The notes beneath the pieces are model-generated. The model was given only the letters and a program-made list of their open reading frames with translations, searched no databases and had not been told where the DNA came from. 12,080 bases of DNA from Micromonosporaceae bacterium (GTDB lineage: Bacteria; Actinomycetota; Actinomycetes; Mycobacteriales; Micromonosporaceae). The position numbers and the translations under genes were made by a program. Shown piece by piece: positions 6,687 through 12,080 of this stretch. Positions within the stretch are counted from its first letter, which is position 1; every line of letters starts with the position of its first letter. Where the stretch lies: the NCBI GenBank assembly GCA_019689695.1, contig JADGHA010000083.1, positions 1 to 12,080 of the forward strand, read 5' to 3'.

Positions 6687-7675
6687 TCGGGCTTGGTCTC
6701 CCGGCTCATCAGGGCGGTCACCGCCAGCCGCGGGTCCAGGCCCTCGTGGCAGATCCGCTCCACCTGCTCGGTGATCGGCATCTCCACGCCGTGGTCGCGG
6801 GCCAGGTCCCGGATGGCCAGGCAGCTCTTCACGCCCTCGGCGGTCTGCCGGGTCGCCTGCTGGGCCTGCTCCAGCGTCTCGCCCCGGCCCAGGTGCTCGC
6901 CGAAGGTGCGGTTGCGCGACAGCGGCGAGGAGCAGGTGGCCACCAGGTCGCCGAGGCCGGCCAGGCCGGCGAAGGTGCGCGGGTCGGCGCCGAGCGCCAC
7001 ACCAAGCCGCGCCGTCTCGGCCAGCCCACGGGTGATCAGCATCGCCTTGGTGTTGTCGCCGAAGCGCATCGCGGTCGCGATCCCGTACGCCAGCGCGATC
7101 ACGTTCTTCACCGCGCCGCCCAGCTCGCACCCGATCACGTCGTCATTGGTGTACGGCCGGAAGTACCGCGTGGCGATCGCGCGCTGCACCAGCCGGGCCC
7201 GGTCCGGGTCGATGCACGCCACCACGGTGGCGGCCGGCTGCTCGGCGGCGATCTCCGCGGCGAGGTTCGGCCCGGCCACCACCGCCACCCGCTCCGGCTT
7301 GACCCCGGCCGCCTCGACCACCACCTCGCTCATCCGCTTGGTGGTGCCCAGCTCGATGCCCTTCATCAGGCTGACCAGCGTGGCGTCCGAGCCGACCGCG
7401 CCAGCCCACTCGGCCAGCACGCCGCGCAGCGTCTGCGAGGGCACGGCCAGCACGACCAGGTCGGCGCCGTCGAGCGCCTGGTCGCCGTCGACGGTCGCGG
7501 TCACCTGGTCGGGCAGGCGCACGCCCGGCAGGTACTCCCGGTTGCCGCGCTCGCGGCAGATCGCGGCCGCCACCTCCGGCCGCCGGGCCCAGAGGGTCAC
7601 CTCGTTCCCCGCGTCGGCGAGCACCTTGGCGAACGCCGTACCCCAGGAACCCGCGCCGAGTACGGCGGCCCTCAC
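6683..7675 (-). CDS. gpsA: Glycerol-3-phosphate dehydrogenase [NAD(P)+]
   Basis: A cytosolic enzyme reducing dihydroxyacetone phosphate to sn-glycerol-3-phosphate, the backbone of phospholipids. The 330 residues match the family length. Visible: the N-terminal Rossmann motif GAGSWG (7-12), VLAVPSQ (75-81), SLMKGIE (102-108, conserved Lys105), VAGPNLAAEIA (133-143), ELGGAVKNVIALAYGI (184-199, catalytic Lys190), FGDN (205-208), GLAGLGDLVATCSSPLSRNR (237-256) and AEGVKS (279-284). The GTG at 7675 is chosen because the Rossmann fold begins at once and a GAGGAG lies just upstream. The GTGA overlap with the plsC stop and the ATGA overlap at its own end with the PLP enzyme make it the middle of a tightly coupled operon. 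In M. tuberculosis the homologue gpdA2 sits next to ddlA and fbiD (established). Confidence 0.96.
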   Translation of the reverse strand: MRAAVLGAGSWGTAFAKVLADAGNEVTLWARRPEVAAAICRERGNREYLPGVRLPDQVTATVDGDQALDGADLVVLAVPSQTLRGVLAEWAGAVGSDATLVSLMKGIELGTTKRMSEVVVEAAGVKPERVAVVAGPNLAAEIAAEQPAATVVACIDPDRARLVQRAIATRYFRPYTNDDVIGCELGGAVKNVIALAYGIATAMRFGDNTKAMLITRGLAETARLGVALGADPRTFAGLAGLGDLVATCSSPLSRNRTFGEHLGRGETLEQAQQATRQTAEGVKSCLAIRDLARDHGVEMPITEQVERICHEGLDPRLAVTALMSRETKPE

Positions 7676-8481
7676 GGGCGCTCCTCGGCGGCCCGACCGG
7701 CGGCGGGCGACGGGTGTTCCGGGACGGTCGCGGAGCTGACCTTGCCGTTCGGGTCGAAGATGGGCGGCGCCTCGGCGCCGCGCAGCACGGAGACCATCTC
7801 CCGCAGCCGCTGCATGATCATGTCCGTCATCTCGTGCAGCACCGCCTTGGTCGGCGTCGCACCGGCCCACCGGGACAGGTCGATCGGCGGCCCGGCCACC
7901 ACGGTGACCGGCATCCGGGGCCGGATCCGCAGCGCCTTGGTCCGCGGGTCGAATATCCGCTGCGGCCCCCAGGTCACCATCGGGACAACCGGGGCGCCGG
8001 TGAGCAGCGCCAGCCGCGCGGCCCCGGTCTTGCCGCGCATCGGCCACAGGTCCGGTTCCTTGGTGGTGGTGCCCTCCGGGTAGAAGATCACCGCGTCGCC
8101 CGCCTTGACCGCGGCGATCGCCGCCTCCAGCGCCTTGACCGCGTCCACGCTGCCGCGGCGCACCGGGATCTGCCGCACCTGCCGTAGCAGCCGGCCCATC
8201 ACCGGCACCTCGAAGAGGCTCTGCTTGGCCAGGAACTGCGGCCACCTGCCCGCGTCGTAGACGAAGTGGGCGTACACCAGCGGGTCGGCGTGCGAGATGT
8301 GGGTGGCGACCAGGATGGCTCCGCCGTCCTGCGGCAGGTGCTCCATGCCGGACCAGGTCCGCTTGGTCAGCACGGTCAGCACCGGCTTGACCGTGACCAC
8401 GACGAACCGCCGCCAGAACCCCAGCCTGCGCCGGCGCGGCCTGCCGGAATCGGCCCCAGCTAGCGATCTCTGCCGTGCCAC
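7672..8481 (-). CDS. Lysophospholipid acyltransferase family protein (PlsC-like)
   Basis: A 269-residue member of the PlsC/1-acylglycerol-3-phosphate acyltransferase family, acting at the inner membrane face on lysophosphatidic acid or a related acceptor. Motifs: HISHAD (61-66, the catalytic HX4D box), VRQIPVRRG (102-110), FYPEGTTT (133-140, the EGT acceptor-binding box) and PVVPM (164-168). The N-terminus carries a basic patch (RPRRRR, 14-19) followed by a hydrophobic stretch (FVVVTVKPVLTVL, 26-38) that could anchor it. A variable Pro/Ala-rich tail (about 232-269) follows the domain. The GTG start at 8481 is favoured by GGAGGAGGAG immediately upstream. It overlaps gpsA by 4 nt, placing G3P synthesis and acylation in one unit. 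The exact acceptor is not provable; several paralogues are usual in actinobacteria. Confidence 0.92.
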   Translation of the reverse strand: MARQRSLAGADSGRPRRRRLGFWRRFVVVTVKPVLTVLTKRTWSGMEHLPQDGGAILVATHISHADPLVYAHFVYDAGRWPQFLAKQSLFEVPVMGRLLRQVRQIPVRRGSVDAVKALEAAIAAVKAGDAVIFYPEGTTTKEPDLWPMRGKTGAARLALLTGAPVVPMVTWGPQRIFDPRTKALRIRPRMPVTVVAGPPIDLSRWAGATPTKAVLHEMTDMIMQRLREMVSVLRGAEAPPIFDPNGKVSSATVPEHPSPAAGRAAEERP

Positions 8482-8630
8482 GGCTCCTCCTCCGTACCGC
8501 TGTGCCCACCGCCCGTACGGGCAGCACCCCCGTGCGAATCATGCCTGCTCGGCGGCGGTTCGGGCCAGCCAGGGTGGACCCGTACGGCCGGGACCGGCTC
8601 GGCCGCCTGGCCTGCGGCAGGATTGCTGGT
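8482..8630. promoter_or_regulatory. Divergent promoter region between the plsC-like gene and cofC
   Basis: This 149-nt spacer feeds two divergent units. For the minus-strand operon, CATGAT (8543-8538) is a -10 candidate giving a leader of about 50 nt that includes the GGAGGAGGAG ribosome-binding site (8493-8484). For cofC, CAGGAT (8618-8623) ends 7 nt before the GTG. A perfect 12-bp palindrome, GCCCGTACGGGC, lies at 8511-8522, inside the presumed minus-strand leader. The -35 elements are poor on both sides. No RNA gene is seen. Confidence 0.4.
8618..8623 (+). promoter_or_regulatory. Candidate -10 element of a leaderless cofC promoter
   Basis: CAGGAT (consensus TANNNT except for the first base) is followed by TGCTGGT (7 nt) and the GTG start. 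No Shine-Dalgarno precedes that GTG, consistent with a leaderless transcript. Confidence 0.4.
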
Positions 8631-9503
8631 GTGGGGAGCTCTCCCTGGACCCTGGTGGTGCCGGTCAAACCTCTCGACGCGGCGAAGACCCGGCTGCGCG
8701 GCGCGCTGCCGTCGGTGCCACACGAGCGGCTGGCGCTGGCGCTGGCCCTGGACACGGTGGCCGCGGCCCGGGAGTGCGCCGACGTCTGGGTCGTCTCCGA
8801 CGACCCAACTGTGCACCAGGAGGCGACAGCCCTGGGGGCCCGGGTGCTGCCGGACGCGCCCAGGTCCGGGCTCAACGCGGCGGTGAGCTTCGGCGCCGCC
8901 CATGCGAGCCGGAAGAGTTGGGTGGCGGCGCTCGCCGCTGATCTGCCCGCCCTGCGCCCCGCGGAACTGGCCGAGGCCCTGGCCGCTGCCGCGGCCGAGC
9001 CGGGGCGCTCCTACGTGGCCGACGCCAGCGGGACCGGGACGACCCTGCTGGCGGCGCCGCCCGGCGGCCGGCTCGACCCGCGCTTCGGACCCGGCTCGGC
9101 GGCCGCACACGCCGCCTCCGGCGCGCGGGCGCTGGACGGCGCCTGGCCGACCCTGCGCCGGGACGTGGACACCCACGCCGACCTGGTCGAGGCGGCCCGG
9201 CTCGGCCTCGGCTCGCACACAAGCGCGCTGGTCAGCCCGCGATGGTCCACGCGGGGCGCGCCAACCACGCCGGACGTCCTCGGTGCGCGGGGTAGAGTCG
9301 CCGACATGCAGGGCACCGTCGCCTCGTACGACGCCGCGACGCGCAGCGGGACGCTGCTGCTCGACGACGGCACCGAGATCGCATTTCCGGCGACTGCTTT
9401 CGAAGCCTCGGGGCTCCGCCTGCTGCGCGTCGGCCAGCGGCTACGCATCGAGCACGACGAGTCGGGCCAGGTGACGCGGGTGACGTTGCCGACGCTCTCC
9501 TGA
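8631..9503 (+). CDS. cofC: CofC/FbiD guanylyltransferase for cofactor F420, reading in frame into a cold-shock-like domain
   Basis: CofC (FbiD in mycobacteria) transfers GMP from GTP to phosphoenolpyruvate or 2-phospholactate in F420 synthesis. Motifs: VVPVKPLDAAKTRL (9-22), VVSDD (about 66-70), SGLNAA, ALAADLPALR, DASGTGTTLL, RFGPGSAAAH and the RRDVDTHADL segment near residue 190. The start is GTG 8631: family homology begins at residue 6 and a leaderless-type -10 lies 7 nt upstream; the open frame further upstream has no homology. The family is usually about 210-225 residues, and homology fades at LGLGSHTSAL (about 201). There is no stop there. The frame runs through about 24 linker residues rich in atypical codons (AGA, CGA, CCA, GGT) and joins the cold-shock-like gene, giving 290 residues. 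Either this is a fusion or a single-base error hides the natural stop; a TAG at 9293-9295 in another frame would give about 221 residues. Confidence 0.88.
   Translation: MGSSPWTLVVPVKPLDAAKTRLRGALPSVPHERLALALALDTVAAARECADVWVVSDDPTVHQEATALGARVLPDAPRSGLNAAVSFGAAHASRKSWVAALAADLPALRPAELAEALAAAAAEPGRSYVADASGTGTTLLAAPPGGRLDPRFGPGSAAAHAASGARALDGAWPTLRRDVDTHADLVEAARLGLGSHTSALVSPRWSTRGAPTTPDVLGARGRVADMQGTVASYDAATRSGTLLLDDGTEIAFPATAFEASGLRLLRVGQRLRIEHDESGQVTRVTLPTLS
9293..9298 (+). promoter_or_regulatory. Candidate -10 element of a leaderless promoter for the cold-shock-like gene, inside the cofC frame
   Basis: TAGAGT fits TANNNT and is followed by CGCCGAC (7 nt) and the ATG at 9306. The surrounding stretch has non-coding-like codon use even though it is open in the cofC frame. 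No Shine-Dalgarno precedes the ATG. Confidence 0.55.
9306..9503 (+). CDS. Small divergent cold-shock-like (OB-fold) protein
   Basis: A 65-residue protein starting MQGTVASYDAATRSGTLLLD and ending TRVTLPTLS. The length, the opening M-x-GTV, the G-T-L strand and the closing GQRLRIEHDESGQVTRV follow the five-strand plan of bacterial cold-shock proteins. The aromatic RNA-binding motifs are missing: the KGFGFI-like RNP1 position reads RSGTLLL, and the VFVH-like RNP2 position reads IAFPATAF. Nucleic-acid binding is therefore not assured. It lies in the same frame as cofC, so it could be made both as the tail of a CofC fusion and alone from the internal TAGAGT promoter. Its own ATG 7 nt after that -10 favours independent expression. 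It ends 53 nt before ppk1. The fold is inferred by eye. Confidence 0.72.
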   Translation: MQGTVASYDAATRSGTLLLDDGTEIAFPATAFEASGLRLLRVGQRLRIEHDESGQVTRVTLPTLS

Positions 9504-9520
9504 GCGGCGGACTACCGGTG

Positions 9521-9550
9521 GTGACGTGCTGACCGCCCGCGGGTCATGAT
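9521..9550 (+). promoter_or_regulatory. Candidate ppk1 promoter (near-leaderless)
   Basis: GTGACG (9521-9526, 4 of 6 to TTGACA), an 18-nt spacer, then CATGAT (9545-9550, 4 of 6 to TATAAT), which ends 6 nt before the ppk1 ATG. This is the best -35/-10 pair in the window. There is no Shine-Dalgarno between it and the start, so transcription probably begins at or next to the ATG. Confidence 0.55.
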
Positions 9551-9556
9551 TGCTGG

Positions 9557-11800
9557 ATGACCAGGCCGCGCACTCCCGACGGGCGGTTCGCCGCGCGGAC
9601 GCGCCCGGCCGGGCGGCGGGAGCAGTCTCCGGCGCCCACCGGACCGGCGCCCGCGCCATTGGAGGAGCCGCTGCCCGAGGACCGTTACCTCAACCGGGAG
9701 CTGTCCTGGCTCGACTTCAACAACCGCGTGCTGGCGCTGGCCGAGGACCCGGCCACCCCGCTGCTGGAACGGGCGAAGTTCCTGGCGATCTTCGCCAGCA
9801 ACCTGGACGAGTTCTACATGGTGCGCATCGCCGACCTCAAGCGACGGCGCACCACCGGGTTGCCCACCCGCGGCGTGGACCAGCTGCCGCCGCGCGAGCA
9901 GCTGGAGGTGGTCGCCGAGCGCACCGCCGAGCTGGTGGCCCGGCACGCCCGCTGCTTCACCGAGGAGGTCCGGCCGCTGCTGGCCGCTGAGCAGATCCAC
10001 GTGGTGGGCTGGGCCGACCTGGACGACACCGAGCGGCAGCGGCTGCGAGCGTACTTCCTGGACAACATCTTCCCGGTGCTGACCCCGCTCGCGGTGGACC
10101 CCAGCCACCCGTTCCCGTACATCTCCGGGCTGTCGCTCAACCTGGCCGTGATGATCCGCGATCCGGACGGCGGGCCGGAGCGGTTCGCCCGCGTGAAGGT
10201 TCCCAACAACGTGCCCAGGTTCATAGCGGTGGACCCGACCGAGGTCGCCGGGCCGGCCCACAAGCACGCCGGTGCGCCGCGGTTCCGCTTCCTGCCGCTG
10301 GAGGACCTCATCGCGATCCACCTCAGCCAGCTCTTCCCCGGCATGCAGGTGGACGAGCACTACGTGTTCCGGGTGACCCGCAACGCCGAGGTGGAGCTGG
10401 AGGAGGACCGCGACCAGGACCTGCTCTCCGCGATGGAGCGGGAGCTGGCCCGCCGCCGGTTCGGCCCGCCGGTGCGGCTGGAGGTCGCCGCGGACGTCTC
10501 CGACCGCGTCCTGGACCGGCTCGTCAAGGAGCTGGACATGGACAGCCACGACGTGCTGCGCGTGCCCGGCCTGCTGGACCTGTCCGCGCTGTGGCAGGTG
10601 TACAACCAGGTCGACCGCCCGGACCTGAAGGACCGGCCGTTCGTGCCGGCCACCCACCCGCGGCTGCGCGAAGGCGAGACGCCGCGCAGCGTCTTCGCCA
10701 CCCTGCGGGACGGCGACGTGCTGGTGCACCACCCGTACCACTCGTTCTCGACCAGCGTGCAGCGGTTCATCGAGGAGGCCGCGGCCGACCCGGACGTGCT
10801 GGCCATCAAGCAGACGCTCTACCGCACCAGCGGCGACTCGCCCATTGTGGACGCGCTGGTGGAGGCCGCCGACGCGGGCAAGCAGGTGGTGGTGCTGGTC
10901 GAGGTGAAGGCCCGGTTCGACGAGCAGGCCAACATCGGCTGGGCGCGGACCCTGGAGCAGGCCGGCTGCCACGTGGTCTACGGCCTGGTGGGCCTGAAGA
11001 CGCACTGCAAGACCGCGCTGGTGGTACGCCAGGAGGGCAACCAGATCCGGCGCTACTGCCACATCGGCACCGGCAACTACCATCCGAAGACCGCCCGGCT
11101 CTACGAGGACTTCGGGATGCTCACCGCCGAGCCGGAAGTGGGCCGGGACCTCACCGACCTGTTCAACACGCTCACCGGCTACAGCCGGCAGACCGCGTAC
11201 CGGCGGCTGCTGGTCGCCCCGCACGGCATCCGCAGCGGCATCATCGACCGGATCGAGAAGGAGGCGGCGCGGGCCGCCGCGGGCGAGCCGGCGCTGGTGC
11301 AGATCAAGGTGAACGCGTTGGTCGACGAGGAGGTCGCCGACGCGCTGTACCGGGCCTCCCAGGCGGGTGTTCAGGTCGACCTGCTGATCCGTGGGATGTG
11401 CACGCTGCGCCCGGGCGTACCGGGGATGTCGGAGACGATCCGGGTCCGCTCGATCCTCGGCCGCTTCCTGGAGCATTCGCGGATCTTCCGGTTCGGGGCG
11501 AACGACGAGGACGCCGAGTTCTGGATCGGCTCGGCCGACCTGATGCACCGCAACCTGGACCGGCGGGTGGAGGCGCTGGTGCGGGTCACCGACCCGGCCG
11601 CGCGCGCCGAGCTGGGCCAGGTGCTGCAGATGGCGATGAGTGGCGAGTACGACGCCTTCGAGCTGCACCCCGACGGCCGGTGGAGCCGCTGCACCGACGC
11701 TCAGGGCAACCGCCTGCCCGGCCTGCAGGAGGCGCTGCTGCGCCGGGCGCTGGGCCGCGACGACACCACTGCGCCGGACCGTCCCCGGGCGGCGGTGTGA
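9557..11800 (+). CDS. ppk1: Polyphosphate kinase 1
   Basis: Reversible polymerisation of the ATP gamma-phosphate into inorganic polyphosphate; central to phosphate storage and stress responses. The protein has 747 residues, slightly long for the family because of a Pro/Arg-rich N-terminal extension (about 1-37). Domains follow the PPK1 plan: the N domain starts at RYLNRELSWLDFNNRVLALA (43-62) with FASNLDEFYMVR (79-90, ATP-site Asn); the head domain follows; the catalytic C1/C2 domains contain HHPYHSF, IKQTLYRTSGDSPIV, EVKARFDEQANIGWA, GLKTHCK with His483 (the phosphorylated His of the KTH motif), HIGTGNYHPKTARLYEDFG, and LEHSRIFRF with the second conserved His640. All key residues are present, so it should be active. 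It is the M. tuberculosis ppk1 neighbour of fbiD (established). The ATG at 9557 is chosen because it directly follows the promoter; an extension upstream is unlikely. Confidence 0.97.
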   Translation: MTRPRTPDGRFAARTRPAGRREQSPAPTGPAPAPLEEPLPEDRYLNRELSWLDFNNRVLALAEDPATPLLERAKFLAIFASNLDEFYMVRIADLKRRRTTGLPTRGVDQLPPREQLEVVAERTAELVARHARCFTEEVRPLLAAEQIHVVGWADLDDTERQRLRAYFLDNIFPVLTPLAVDPSHPFPYISGLSLNLAVMIRDPDGGPERFARVKVPNNVPRFIAVDPTEVAGPAHKHAGAPRFRFLPLEDLIAIHLSQLFPGMQVDEHYVFRVTRNAEVELEEDRDQDLLSAMERELARRRFGPPVRLEVAADVSDRVLDRLVKELDMDSHDVLRVPGLLDLSALWQVYNQVDRPDLKDRPFVPATHPRLREGETPRSVFATLRDGDVLVHHPYHSFSTSVQRFIEEAAADPDVLAIKQTLYRTSGDSPIVDALVEAADAGKQVVVLVEVKARFDEQANIGWARTLEQAGCHVVYGLVGLKTHCKTALVVRQEGNQIRRYCHIGTGNYHPKTARLYEDFGMLTAEPEVGRDLTDLFNTLTGYSRQTAYRRLLVAPHGIRSGIIDRIEKEAARAAAGEPALVQIKVNALVDEEVADALYRASQAGVQVDLLIRGMCTLRPGVPGMSETIRVRSILGRFLEHSRIFRFGANDEDAEFWIGSADLMHRNLDRRVEALVRVTDPAARAELGQVLQMAMSGEYDAFELHPDGRWSRCTDAQGNRLPGLQEALLRRALGRDDTTAPDRPRAAV

Positions 11801-11816
11801 CCCGGCGACGGATGGC

Positions 11817-11822
11817 TACGCT
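11817..11822 (+). promoter_or_regulatory. Candidate -10 element of a leaderless promoter for the CYTH gene
   Basis: TACGCT fits TANNNT, and GGCGACC (7 nt) separates it from the GTG at 11830. If the alternative in-frame ATG at 11812 is the true start, this hexamer would be coding and not a promoter. Confidence 0.4.
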
Positions 11823-11829
11823 GGCGACC

Positions 11830-12080
11830 GTGCTGGAGGAGGAACGCAAGTACGAGGTCGATCCTCGCTTTGCCCTCCCCGACCTGTCCGGCTGCCTGCC
11901 CGCCGGCGGTCGGGTGCTGGAACGGCAGCCGGTCAGGCTGACCGCCACGTACCACGACACTCCCGACCTCCGGCTGGCCCGGGCCGGTGTCTCGCTGCGG
12001 TTCCGTCGCGGCGACGCCGAGCCGTGGACGGTCAAGCTCCCCTCGTCCGTGCCCGGTACCCGGCACGAGATTTCCCGGCC
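11830..12080 (+). CDS. CYTH-domain protein, N-terminal part (cut by window edge)
   Basis: The frame is open to the window edge, giving the first 83 residues. The protein opens with VLEEERKYEVD, which contains the diagnostic ExExK motif of the CYTH (triphosphate tunnel) superfamily. YHDTPDLRLARAGVSLRFRR (about 40-59) is the classic Y-x-D-T...L...G..LR.R strand pair, and WTVKLP supplies the next conserved Lys. These charged residues line a tunnel that binds triphosphate groups or polyphosphate through metal ions. In actinobacteria such proteins often carry a C-terminal CHAD domain that binds polyphosphate, which would suit the place 29 nt after ppk1; that part is beyond the window. The start is GTG 11830, favoured by the 7-nt -10 spacing; in-frame ATG 11812 (11 nt after the ppk1 stop) is the alternative and adds 6 residues. 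Confidence 0.9.
   Translation, partial: MLEEERKYEVDPRFALPDLSGCLPAGGRVLERQPVRLTATYHDTPDLRLARAGVSLRFRRGDAEPWTVKLPSSVPGTRHEISR

Noticed and set aside
8491..8587. Several CCGTAC-containing words as a repeat family
   Set aside because: GTACGG/CCGTAC occurs throughout the window, inside genes too, because of favoured codons; only the perfect 12-bp palindrome was kept.
8475..8630. Upstream extension of the cofC frame by 52 codons
   Set aside because: It overlaps the plsC-like start and its promoter region, has no CofC homology, and is Arg/Pro-rich as expected of random GC-rich frames.
9512..11668. Long open minus-strand frame (718 codons) opposite ppk1
   Set aside because: It is an antisense shadow: the composition is His/Val/Gln/Arg-rich without domains, and the plus strand encodes an unmistakable PPK1.
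1..12080. tRNA, rRNA, CRISPR array, insertion sequence or attachment site
   Set aside because: No cloverleaf-like segment, repeat-spacer pattern, transposase or integrase reading frame, or flanking direct repeat was seen on either strand; intergenic gaps are all under 160 nt.

Overview
The window is a high-GC (roughly 70-80% in most coding lines), densely packed segment from an actinobacterial chromosome. A CofC/FbiD-type F420 gene, many GTG starts, leaderless-type start sites and the gene order together suggest Actinomycetia, probably Micromonosporaceae; the family-level call is an inference. The order recalls the Mycobacterium tuberculosis neighbourhood ddlA - gpdA2 - fbiD - ppk1 (established knowledge). 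Here that backbone is interrupted by about 5.9 kb of other genes between ddl and gpsA.

Layout, left to right. (1) 1-730, minus strand: N-terminal 243 residues of D-Ala-D-Ala ligase, cut by the window edge. (2) 776-3487, minus strand: a compact four-gene cassette encoding a small EspC/WXG100-like protein with a YxxxD tail motif, a 311-residue protein with a WxG motif and a Gly/Ala-rich hydrophobic core, a 166-residue unknown, and a probable lipoprotein with two beta-sandwich-like segments. It looks like an orphan type VII secretion-related module: no secretion ATPase or other Ecc component lies in the window. (3) 3642-5528, minus strand: a membrane acyltransferase with a fused SGNH domain. (4) 5562-8481, minus strand: plsC-like acyltransferase, gpsA and a cystathionine gamma-lyase-like PLP enzyme, joined by 4-nt start/stop overlaps. 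(5) 8482-8630: divergent promoter region. (6) 8631-12080, plus strand: cofC/fbiD running in frame without a stop into a small cold-shock-like OB-fold domain, then ppk1, then the start of a CYTH-domain protein cut by the window edge.

How the genes work together. GpsA makes sn-glycerol-3-phosphate and the PlsC-like enzyme probably acylates its lysophosphatidate derivative, so these two are one phospholipid unit with an amino-acid sulfur enzyme coupled behind them. Ddl supplies peptidoglycan precursor. CofC activates a three-carbon phospho-acid with GTP for cofactor F420. PPK1 builds polyphosphate, and the neighbouring CYTH protein belongs to a triphosphate/polyphosphate-binding superfamily.

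The most interesting observations are: a repeated start-site architecture (a -10-like hexamer followed by 6-7 nt and the start codon) at ddl, cofC, the cold-shock-like gene, ppk1 and the CYTH gene, consistent with leaderless mRNAs; the stop-less CofC/cold-shock-like reading frame with an internal promoter; and the WXG/EspC-like plus lipoprotein cassette, whose GC is locally lower than its surroundings.
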